NCBI RefSeq assembly: GCF_000455325.1
Contig: NZ_HG322951.1
Location: 2,680,770 to 2,718,214 of the forward strand
Length of the DNA: 37,445 bases
Direction: 5' to 3'
Source: Mycolicibacterium septicum DSM 44393
GTDB lineage: Bacteria > Actinomycetota > Actinomycetes > Mycobacteriales > Mycobacteriaceae
Shown in pieces: positions 30,794 to 37,445 of the stretch. The translations under genes were made by a program, and so were the position numbers. The notes beneath the pieces were generated by a model. The model was not told where the DNA came from and searched no databases. It worked only from the letters and a program-made list of their open reading frames with translations. The first letter of the stretch is position 1. The number at the start of each line of letters is the position of its first letter.

Positions 30794-32053
30794 TCAGGCC
30801 AGTTTGACCGGCATCCGCTTGATTCCGTGAATGACATTGCTGTTCAGGTATTCCGGAGTCCCAACCTCCACTTCGGTTAGGCGGGTGAGCAACTCGGCGA
30901 ACAGTTGTCGTAGCTCCATCCTGGCCAACTGGGCGCCCAGGCAGAAGTGCGCACCGCCGCCGCCGAAACCCAGATGCGGATTGGGTGAACGGGCGATATC
31001 GAAAGTATGCGGACGGTCGAAGACTGCTTCGTCCCGGTTTGCTGAACAGTAGAAGATCCCGACCTTCTCCCCGGCTCTGATCGGGACGCCGGCCAGCTCG
31101 GTGTCTACGACCGCGTGCCGGGCGAAGTTAAGCACCGGCGTGGCCCACCGGACGAACTCCTCGACGGCAAGGCCGATGCGGTTGTCGAAATCATCCAGAA
31201 GCCAAGCCCGTTGGTCGGGGTTGTCGGTAAGTGCCTTGAACGCATGGGAGGTGGTCTGCTTGGTGGTGTCGTTGCCGGCGGTCGACAGGATGACGGTGAA
31301 CGCTGCGATGTCGTCGTCGGACATCCGCTTCCCGTCGACCTCGGCATTCACCAGCGCAGTCATCAGATCGTCGTGGGGTTCGCGGCGTCGCAGCCGTGCC
31401 AGGTCCAGAGCAGTACTGGTAAGTACGCCGAGTTGGGTCAACGCGTGCGTCGCGCGGTCCTCGAGACTGGCGTAGTCCTCGTCGGTTCCGCTGAAGAGAC
31501 TTTCGGCGGCGTAGGCGACCGCCTCCTGATCCTCGCGGGCGATGCCCACCATGTCCGATATGGTGCGCATCGGCAGTTTGGCGGAACACTCGGCGACGAA
31601 GTCGACTTCCTCGCCGTCGCGGAGACGTTCGATGAGCTGGTCGACGATCTCGGTAGCGTTCGCTCGAATCTGGCCTTCGATCCGGTGAATTTGCCTGGGC
31701 GTGAAGGTCTTGCTGATCAACCGGCGATAGAACGCGTGCTTCGGATCGTCCATCGCCAAGATGAAGCTCGCGGCTTGCTGCACCTCGGCCGGCATCGGGT
31801 CGACGCTGATGCCCAGCGACGACACGAAGACATCGTTGTTGACGCTGACGGTCTTGATGTCGGCGTGCCGCGTCACGGCCCAATAGCCGGTCTCGGTGTG
31901 CGGAAACACCGAGGAGGTGGGCGGCTGCCAGCTCAGTCCGCCCTCGGCCCGCAGTTCTGCGAAAGTCTGGTCTCTGGTTCGGAAATCTGCCGCCCAGAAA
32001 TCCGGGTCCGAGATGTTCAACCGGTGGTATGAGCTCGCTGCGGTGGACGTCAT
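30794..32053 (-). CDS. Cytochrome P450 (CYP124/125-like heme loop)
   Basis: A 419-residue soluble P450. The I-helix motif AGNDTT is at 259-264, ExxR at 299-302 (EFVR), and the heme loop GFGGGGAHFCLGAQLAR has the thiolate Cys371. The GGGGAHFCLG loop resembles mycobacterial CYP124/125/142-type enzymes that oxidise methyl-branched lipids and sterol side chains, though this is a motif-level likeness only. The ATG at 32053 overlaps the crotonase stop by ATGA. It would supply a hydroxylated or carboxylated substrate to the LuxE/LuxC-like enzymes of its operon, or act on their product. No ferredoxin gene lies nearby. Confidence 0.94.
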   Translation of the reverse strand: MTSTAASSYHRLNISDPDFWAADFRTRDQTFAELRAEGGLSWQPPTSSVFPHTETGYWAVTRHADIKTVSVNNDVFVSSLGISVDPMPAEVQQAASFILAMDDPKHAFYRRLISKTFTPRQIHRIEGQIRANATEIVDQLIERLRDGEEVDFVAECSAKLPMRTISDMVGIAREDQEAVAYAAESLFSGTDEDYASLEDRATHALTQLGVLTSTALDLARLRRREPHDDLMTALVNAEVDGKRMSDDDIAAFTVILSTAGNDTTKQTTSHAFKALTDNPDQRAWLLDDFDNRIGLAVEEFVRWATPVLNFARHAVVDTELAGVPIRAGEKVGIFYCSANRDEAVFDRPHTFDIARSPNPHLGFGGGGAHFCLGAQLARMELRQLFAELLTRLTEVEVGTPEYLNSNVIHGIKRMPVKLA

Positions 32054-32925
32054 CGTGAATCTCCCAGGTCGAGGCGCCCGAATCGGGGGAGCCGCCGTTC
32101 CATCAGTGACATTGCGCCCTCGACGGCGTCGGGGCGCCGAAGGGCCTCGGCGTTAAGCGCATTCGCCTCGTCGGCTGCGGAGCCGAGGTCCTGATGTAGA
32201 TGCCGGTAGACCAGGCGTTTGGTGACCATCAGGGAATGCGGGGAGGCGTTGCGAGCCAGCTCCGCGATGTAGGCAACGCATTCGGAATGCAGTTGACCAG
32301 GCTCGGTCAAGCGCGTCATCAAACCGATCGACAACGCCTCCTCGGCGGCGACGCTACGTGACGACCACAGCAGGTCCAGTGCGTGAGAGGGCCCGATGAT
32401 GCGAGGCAGCAGCCAGCTCACCCCCTCCTCGGCGATAATGCCGCGCTTGGAGAACACGGTGTCGAAACGGGCGCTGTGAGAGCCGAAGCGAAGATCACAG
32501 GCCATCGCGAGGATGAAGCCACCACCTGCGCACACTCCGTTGACCGCTCCGATGACCGGTTTGCGTATCGTCATCGGCCAGGTGAATGTCCGTTGTACAT
32601 CGGCCATATCCGGGTCACCGGGGAATGCGCCATACCAGCCGTCGCCGTCAGCTCCACCCGAGCCGGGACCGTCCGCCACTGCACCCTGCAGCATCGCCAC
32701 GTCAACGCCGGCGCAGAATGCACGCTCCCCGGCACCGGTGAGTACGATGCCGACGACACGAGGGTCGCGCTCGGCCAGATCGAATGCACCACGCAACTCC
32801 CGCAACGTGCGGCCGGTCAAGGAGTTGTGGCGTGCGGGCCGATTGATCGTGATCGTGGCCACCGGATCGTCGATGTCCAGTGAGATATCGGTCCATGATG
32901 CCGTCAACGGTGCTCCTCGTGCCAT
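32050..32925 (-). CDS. Enoyl-CoA hydratase/isomerase family protein
   Basis: About 291 residues from the ATG at 32925; a GTG at 32928 is equally possible. The ATG overlaps the SMP-30 gene stop by one base (TGATG). Crotonase motifs are FCAGVD at about 70-75, NGVCAGGGF at 129-137 and FSKRGIIAEEGVSWLLPR with Glu166/167. A Gly- and Asp-rich insertion (GPGSGGADGDGWYGAFPGD) lies at about 86-104. It resembles the crotonase at 307 in the Glu region. It overlaps the P450 start by 4 bp, so it is fixed in the operon. Hydration of an enoyl-CoA is the default role, but the operon mixes acyl-protein and CoA chemistry, so the carrier is uncertain. Confidence 0.9.
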   Translation of the reverse strand: MARGAPLTASWTDISLDIDDPVATITINRPARHNSLTGRTLRELRGAFDLAERDPRVVGIVLTGAGERAFCAGVDVAMLQGAVADGPGSGGADGDGWYGAFPGDPDMADVQRTFTWPMTIRKPVIGAVNGVCAGGGFILAMACDLRFGSHSARFDTVFSKRGIIAEEGVSWLLPRIIGPSHALDLLWSSRSVAAEEALSIGLMTRLTEPGQLHSECVAYIAELARNASPHSLMVTKRLVYRHLHQDLGSAADEANALNAEALRRPDAVEGAMSLMERRLPRFGRLDLGDSR

Positions 32926-33737
32926 CACTCGCTGTCCGGCAGAGTGATTCGTACTAGCGCTTCGTGCCGGGAAGCCGTCACGTACAGCTCGTGCTCGGCG
33001 GCGCCGAAGCAGACATTGGTCGGCAACGCGCCCTCACCCACTGCGGCCCGTCCGACTACGTCACCGGTGGCGCTGACCAGGTCGAGTCGGTCACCGCCGG
33101 TGAGCGCCACCCAGGCGTTGCCGTCGTGTCCGACCGTCATACCGTCCGGCCACCCGTTATCGAACTGGCACAATGTTTCCCGTGCCCACGTGTTGACGTC
33201 GTAGGCATACAGGGCGGCCTCGCACGTGGAAGTGACCATCAGACGGGTGCCGTCGGGACTGAATCCGAGTCCGTTGAGGAAAACCGGGCCTGAGTCGAGG
33301 ATCACCTCGCAGCTCCCGCTCTCGGGGTCAAGCGCCCACACCCATCCCCGCAAACTGTCGTCGGGGTTGAAGAAGTCGACCTGGCCGCGGGTATCGGTAA
33401 CCCACAGCCGTCCGTCCGGCCCGAACACGAGGTCATTGGGGGCGCCCATTCCCGTGGCCAGGTACTCGACCGCACCGTCGCGGATAACCTGAACCCCGGC
33501 TTCGGCGGGTCCGCTGCCGCCGAAGACTCCGCCGTTCTGGGCAACGAAGAGCGTGTCGTCAGGACCGACTGCCAACCCGTTGGGTCCGCCACCGGTGATG
33601 ATGCGCTCAGTGGTGCCCTCGGGGTTGAGCAGATACACGCAACCGTGACTGATCGACGTCACGGCGATTCGTTCGTCGGACAGGCAGACCGGGCCCTCGA
33701 TGAAACCGAGGCCTTCGGCCACTACGTCGATTCTCAT
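32925..33737 (-). CDS. SMP-30/gluconolactonase/LRE family protein
   Basis: About 270 residues from MRIDVVAEGLGFIEGPV at 33737, with GAGG a few bases upstream; a GTG at 33752 overlapping the LuxC-like gene is an alternative. It is a six-bladed beta-propeller with the metal-site residues of lactonases visible: Glu in FIEGP, Asn in GGPNGLAVGPDD and GAPNDLVFGPDG, and Asp in DGMTVGHDG. There is no signal peptide, so it is cytoplasmic. Calcium- or zinc-dependent lactone hydrolysis is the family role. Next to an LLM flavin monooxygenase it could open a lactone made by Baeyer-Villiger oxidation; this is inference. Confidence 0.88.
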   Translation of the reverse strand: MRIDVVAEGLGFIEGPVCLSDERIAVTSISHGCVYLLNPEGTTERIITGGGPNGLAVGPDDTLFVAQNGGVFGGSGPAEAGVQVIRDGAVEYLATGMGAPNDLVFGPDGRLWVTDTRGQVDFFNPDDSLRGWVWALDPESGSCEVILDSGPVFLNGLGFSPDGTRLMVTSTCEAALYAYDVNTWARETLCQFDNGWPDGMTVGHDGNAWVALTGGDRLDLVSATGDVVGRAAVGEGALPTNVCFGAAEHELYVTASRHEALVRITLPDSE

Positions 33738-33744
33738 GTGCGCC

Positions 33745-35208
33745 TCAGCCACCGAGCAGCTCCGGGGCCCGCCACAACGGGAAGACCCGGTCTGGTTCGC
33801 AGTGTTCGTCGACGATCCACTTGCACATGCGCCGCACGGGTTCTATCGCGTCTTGAGGAATCTCGAAGTTGACACTGGCGGCGTAGCCCAGTGAGACAAA
33901 GCGTTGTGCCCCGAATAGCGCGAGCCGGTCTCGCAGTTCGGTTTTCAGGGACTCCGGATAGATTCCGATGGTTTGGGTGTAGGCATTGACCGCGTCGGTC
34001 ACCTTCTCGATCGAGTCCACCGGCACGATGTTGGCGACCCGTCCCGACAGCAGTGTCGAGTAGGGTACCGGCTCGTCGAGCTGGGATACCACGATCGCGC
34101 CTTCGGCATCCTCGCCGCCGAAGACGCGGTACCAGTCCTCGGTCAGCCGCGACCCCTCGATGTGCTCGAGCAGGGTCTTGTTGACGACCTTCGGCTTCGT
34201 GCTGATGAACTCCGGCAGGCTGACCATTGCCTTGTAGACGAGCTCGCCGAGCCGGTTGGCGCGCGCCAGCCCTTCGTCGTCGGTCCCGGACAGCACGTAG
34301 ATGACCCGTGCGTTGACGCAACCCTCCTGGTTGCCGGCTCCGACGTCGCAGGCGGCACGCTGCGCGACTTCCCGCAGCGTCTCGTCGTCCTCGAAGGCCT
34401 CGGCGCCGATGATGGTTGCGCTGCGTTTCGGGTCGAGGGCGATCAATTCCAGACCCGGCTGCAGGTAACGGGTTACGTGCTTCACCGACGCCAGCCCTCC
34501 CCAGGCCACGATCTTCTCGATGTGCTCGGGTCGGTAGAGCCGCTCCTCCAACTGCTCGTCACCGCCCTTCCAGTACGCCACGGCCAGGTGCCGGGTGATG
34601 GGGTGGTCGGGTGCGATGTCGTGCAATGTGCGGGCGATCGCCATCGCCGTGAGCGGATCATTGGACGGCGCCTTGATGATGGCGTCGCTGCGGGTCAATG
34701 CCGTCCGCAGCACAGTGATGCCCGACACCAGGCCACCGTTGCCGGCCGGGATGTGCAAAGTACGCGCCCCGAATGCCCGGACCCTGATCTGCCGGCCGTC
34801 GACCAGGCTGCGCGGGACCCAGCCTTCGAGATGATCGATCCCGACCTGGATATCGGCGAGCTCGCGCATCTGTTCCCGATTGAACAGTGCCGGAAGCGCC
34901 ACATAGCCCGTGCGCAGAATGGATTCGGGCATCGGGTTGGACACCAGGCAGGCCTCGAACGCCTCCTGGATATGGACATTGGCGTCGAATGCCAGCGCAT
35001 TGCCGAGTTCTGCGAGCACGTCCAGGATTTCGCCGAACGACACCTCGTACAGGTCGGTCATGTCGGCGGGACTGCGCAAGGGCAACCGGTCGATGTACTT
35101 CGCGGGGTCGGGTGCGGTGAACGTGTGGTCGAGCCGACTGGCGAACGGCACCAGGTCGTCGGTGATCAGCTCGCCGCGGATGAACAGTGGGACCGTGAAC
35201 TCGCTCAT
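33745..35208 (-). CDS. LuxC-like acyl-CoA/acyl-protein reductase
   Basis: A 487-residue protein matching LuxC (about 480 residues) in length and plan. Its aldehyde-dehydrogenase-like fold has LHIPAGNGGLVSGITVLRTALTRS near 151-174 as cofactor loop and IIKAPSNDPLTAMAIARTL after it. The nucleophile is probably Cys297 in GAGNQEGCVNARVIYV. LuxC reduces an acyl group, delivered by LuxE or CoA, to an aldehyde with NADPH through an acyl-Cys. The start overlaps the LuxE-like stop by ATGA, so the two should be made in fixed proportion, as expected of a LuxC-LuxE complex. No LuxD-type thioesterase is in the window. The aldehyde could serve the luciferase-family enzyme of the operon or a dehydrogenase. 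Confidence 0.85.
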   Translation of the reverse strand: MSEFTVPLFIRGELITDDLVPFASRLDHTFTAPDPAKYIDRLPLRSPADMTDLYEVSFGEILDVLAELGNALAFDANVHIQEAFEACLVSNPMPESILRTGYVALPALFNREQMRELADIQVGIDHLEGWVPRSLVDGRQIRVRAFGARTLHIPAGNGGLVSGITVLRTALTRSDAIIKAPSNDPLTAMAIARTLHDIAPDHPITRHLAVAYWKGGDEQLEERLYRPEHIEKIVAWGGLASVKHVTRYLQPGLELIALDPKRSATIIGAEAFEDDETLREVAQRAACDVGAGNQEGCVNARVIYVLSGTDDEGLARANRLGELVYKAMVSLPEFISTKPKVVNKTLLEHIEGSRLTEDWYRVFGGEDAEGAIVVSQLDEPVPYSTLLSGRVANIVPVDSIEKVTDAVNAYTQTIGIYPESLKTELRDRLALFGAQRFVSLGYAASVNFEIPQDAIEPVRRMCKWIVDEHCEPDRVFPLWRAPELLGG

Positions 35209-36626
35209 CCCTGAAACTCCTTGAGGAAGTCGATGGCCTCGTTCTGCACCTCGTGGGTGGCCGCGCAGGAGATCTTGTCTTCCTCACCGTCCTTCTTCTC
35301 GCTGAACCGCATGATGTCGTGATCGATGGAGACCGAGGTTCGTCCGCACGGGCACGGCTCGGTGAACTCGATGGTGACCTCGTCGCCGGTGATCACACCA
35401 CCCCAGTGGCTCTGGTTGTAGACGTCGTAGACGGCGAACCGGCCGGTTTGACGTCCGGAGCGGGGGAGTGGCTCATTGGTCACCGGGTCGAGCACGAACG
35501 GGATGACCCACGGCTGGATGTGGTAGCGATTCTGTTCACACGCGAAGTGCACGCCGTTGTGTTCGGAGAACGAGTAGCCCTCGTGGATTCGCGGAACGCC
35601 GTAGAACTCTCGGATGACATCCATGTAGTTGTCAGGCAGTACCTGCCCTTTGGCGCCGCCGCCGGCGAGAACGACAGAATTCGGGGCGAAGTTCGCGTGC
35701 AGCCCCTTCGCGAGACCCGCTGAAGCGACGGAGTACATCAAGGGATAAAGGTTCAGCATGAAGACGCGCTTGCCGGCCAACTCATATGTCAGGCGTTCCA
35801 GAAACTCGGGAACCTCGCTGGCCTGGCGCGACTGCATGGCAATGAGCTCATCTTTGCGGGCAGCCAGTTTAGGATCGAGTTCTAGGCGATCCAACTCGCC
35901 CTTGGCTGCAGCGGCGCGCATCTTGTTCGCAAGGAACATCAGGTCCGTTTCCATCGCGCCGGAATAGAGTGCATGGAAACGACTTTCGTTACCTCCGGTG
36001 AACTCGCGCTTGAGCCACGGCACCATTCGTGTCATCCCGAAGCGGCCCTCGCTGTAGTTGGGCCAGATGATATCGACCTCGGGACGTAACTCGTCCTCGG
36101 TCGGCTTCTTGCCGAAAGTCTGAAACACCATCATCTTCCAGATCTGCATGCCCTCTACTGTGGTTCGATCATCCTTGGGAATGATCGAGAACGTGCCGGT
36201 GGTACCTGACGAGGTCACCAGCTGCACGGGCGTCTGGCTTTCCAGGCAGTCGAGCCACTCGTCAATGCTCACTGCGCCGCTGACATCGACCTGCGACAGG
36301 TCGTAACAGGTCAGCTTGTTCAACCACCTGGTCAGCAGATCCCAGCGCTTGTTATCCAATAGCGCTGCAGGATACGACTTGTACGCGGTGTGCGAGAACA
36401 TCAGCGGTACAACGTCTTCGAACTTAGCCACGGTCGATACTCCGAGGCGGGTAGCCAGTTTGCCCACCATCTCGATACTTTCGCGGTGTTCAGCGAACCG
36501 GCGCGTCATCGCTTCGCGCTGGAGCTCTTCGAGATCGGCACGGGGGATGCTGTGCATCTTCGTTACAGACTCCTCGCAGTACGCGAGTGGGCTGTTCATG
36601 AAGGTCTCTACGTCGTGGGAAGTCAC
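35205..36626 (-). CDS. LuxE/PaaK-like acyl-protein synthetase (adenylate-forming)
   Basis: A 473-residue protein, longer than LuxE (about 370). The N-terminal third is helical (ADLEELQREAMTRRFAEHRES), the ATP-binding loop is TSSGTTGTF at 138-146, and the core has HEGYSFSEHNGVHFACE. Near the C terminus CPCGR (425-429) recalls the PaaK/F390-synthetase group. Cys454 lies 20 residues from the end, the region where LuxE keeps its acyl-accepting Cys. It should adenylate a carboxylic acid and transfer the acyl group to itself or to the LuxC-like partner. The start is GTG, overlapping the LLM stop by GTGA. Unlike the FadD ligases it lacks the TGGTTGxPKG P-loop. Confidence 0.82.
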   Translation of the reverse strand: MTSHDVETFMNSPLAYCEESVTKMHSIPRADLEELQREAMTRRFAEHRESIEMVGKLATRLGVSTVAKFEDVVPLMFSHTAYKSYPAALLDNKRWDLLTRWLNKLTCYDLSQVDVSGAVSIDEWLDCLESQTPVQLVTSSGTTGTFSIIPKDDRTTVEGMQIWKMMVFQTFGKKPTEDELRPEVDIIWPNYSEGRFGMTRMVPWLKREFTGGNESRFHALYSGAMETDLMFLANKMRAAAAKGELDRLELDPKLAARKDELIAMQSRQASEVPEFLERLTYELAGKRVFMLNLYPLMYSVASAGLAKGLHANFAPNSVVLAGGGAKGQVLPDNYMDVIREFYGVPRIHEGYSFSEHNGVHFACEQNRYHIQPWVIPFVLDPVTNEPLPRSGRQTGRFAVYDVYNQSHWGGVITGDEVTIEFTEPCPCGRTSVSIDHDIMRFSEKKDGEEDKISCAATHEVQNEAIDFLKEFQG

Positions 36627-37445
36627 TTGTCGTCTCCGGTTGAACTGGCAGGGAGTTGAGGTATCGCTGGTATGAACTGCCGTACGGGCAACCGCTGCAC
36701 AGCCCCGACCAGATCAGCTACGTCAGAGGGATCTGGCGTATAGCCGGGGAAATAGCAGCAGACGTCGCCCGCGTACGAGCCGTATCGTTCATGGATCTGT
36801 GCGGCGCATTCTTCAGGTGTTCCCACCACGCCGTAGACCCGCACGGTGTCCTCGTCGATGAGTGCAGCCATCCCCGGATAGTCACCGGCCTTCGATAGCT
36901 CGTTGAGGCGAGGTTGCAGGTGCGCCAGGCCCTCGGCTTCCAACACCGGGAGGTAGTTGGGGGTCGATGCGTAGAAGGCAATCAGGAAGGCGACCCGGTT
37001 GATCGCGTGCACGAGCTGTTCCTCGGTGCTCCCCACCGCCACCATGGCCTGAGCCACGATCTGCAAATCGGTTGGGGTGCGGCCGGAACGCTGCAATCCG
37101 TCTTCGATCGCCGGGACGGTCCGCTCGCTGAAATGCCGTGCACTGTTGAACGGCATCACCAGCACGCCGTCCGCCACCTCCGCGGCTTTACGTGTCATCA
37201 GCGGACCGAGTGCCCCCATGAGCACCGGAGGCGGGCCGAACGGACTGGGGCCGGGATTGAAGTTCGGTGGCATCAGGGTGTGGGTGAAGTACTCGCCCCG
37301 AAACTCCAACGGGGCCTGTCCTTCCCACGTGGCGAAGATTGCCTTGACGGCTGTAACCGACTCGGCCATCCGGGCGGCCGGCTTGCCCCATTGGCTGCCA
37401 TAGCGCTTCTCGATGTGCACGCGGATCTGTGAGCCGAGGCCGAGG
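36623..37445 (-). CDS. LLM-class (luciferase-like) flavin-dependent oxidoreductase, N terminus beyond window
   Basis: The frame runs off the right edge; 273 residues are present. The visible part starts LGLGSQIRVHIEKRYG, a standard internal LLM segment, so the N-terminal third is missing. Then come ARMAESVTAVKAIFATWEG, FRGEYFTHTL, PPPVLMGALGPLMTRKAAEVADGVLV and FYASTPNYLPVLEAEG. The pattern resembles F420-dependent mycobacterial LLM proteins of unknown role as much as bacterial luciferase, so the cofactor (F420 or FMN) is open. The family includes luciferases, alkanal and Baeyer-Villiger monooxygenases and F420 reductases. It is the first gene seen of the lux-like operon, and its stop overlaps the LuxE-like start by 4 bp. 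Confidence 0.88.
   Translation of the reverse strand, partial: LGLGSQIRVHIEKRYGSQWGKPAARMAESVTAVKAIFATWEGQAPLEFRGEYFTHTLMPPNFNPGPSPFGPPPVLMGALGPLMTRKAAEVADGVLVMPFNSARHFSERTVPAIEDGLQRSGRTPTDLQIVAQAMVAVGSTEEQLVHAINRVAFLIAFYASTPNYLPVLEAEGLAHLQPRLNELSKAGDYPGMAALIDEDTVRVYGVVGTPEECAAQIHERYGSYAGDVCCYFPGYTPDPSDVADLVGAVQRLPVRQFIPAIPQLPASSTGDDK

Noticed and set aside
33973..35214. 413-residue plus-strand frame opposite the LuxC-like gene
   Set aside because: The LuxC-like frame has a family-length product and overlapping starts with both neighbours; the plus frame has no recognisable domain.
28996..37445. A true bioluminescence operon
   Set aside because: There is one LLM gene rather than a LuxA/LuxB pair, no LuxD, and P450, lactonase and crotonase genes instead. 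Sequence similarity to lux families does not imply light emission.

Overview
The window looks like chromosomal DNA from an actinobacterium, most likely a fast-growing environmental Mycobacterium (Mycolicibacterium type). The evidence is high G+C with dense out-of-frame ORFs, an MmpL-type RND transporter, many fadD/fadE/echA-type genes, GTG starts, promoters that look leaderless, and FadD19-like CoA ligases. It is a catabolic block with no rRNA, tRNA, CRISPR array, integrase or transposase that I can see. No gene-free gap exceeds about 160 bp.

Layout: (1) 1-195, the 3' end of a dihydrodipicolinate-synthase-family gene. (2) 307-7115, a tight plus-strand operon: enoyl-CoA hydratase, amidohydrolase, acyl-CoA ligase, second amidohydrolase and two adjacent acyl-CoA dehydrogenases, closed by a strong hairpin. 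(3) 7187-10643, an MmpL transporter divergent from its own TetR regulator, then a small secreted protein. (4) 10804-14307, a TetR-amidohydrolase pair divergent from a CocE/NonD-type hydrolase. (5) 14311-23876, a regulon around a TetR gene at 21072-21770: a frameshifted amidohydrolase, a thiolase-like/DUF35 pair, a molybdopterin oxidoreductase, an aldehyde dehydrogenase, a P450 and an SDR. (6) 24036-28838, a coniferyl-aldehyde-dehydrogenase-like enzyme convergent with a Rieske oxygenase, isochorismatase-fold protein and CoA ligase operon. (7) 28996-37445, an eight-gene minus-strand operon, cut by the right edge: luciferase-like (LLM) flavin monooxygenase, LuxE-like acyl-protein synthetase, LuxC-like acyl reductase, SMP-30 lactonase, enoyl-CoA hydratase, P450, enoyl-CoA hydratase and aldo/keto reductase.

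Together the genes suggest stepwise breakdown of a hydrophobic, probably terpenoid, steroid-like or branched molecule. Oxygenases (two P450s, one Rieske enzyme) would introduce hydroxyls. The SDR, aldehyde dehydrogenases and Mo enzyme would oxidise these further. Two FadD-type ligases would make CoA thioesters, and FadE, EchA and thiolase/DUF35 enzymes would shorten the chain. The substrate cannot be read from sequence.

Two observations stand out. First, three perfect copies of the palindrome ACTGTAA-N3-TTACAGT sit in the promoters of region 5. One is embedded in a 43-bp palindrome with 20-bp arms upstream of the P450-TetR operon, which defines a candidate local TetR regulon. Second, region 7 places LuxC-, LuxE- and luciferase-family genes in one translationally coupled operon in an apparent mycobacterium, with P450, lactonase and beta-oxidation-type genes in place of the rest of a light-producing lux operon.
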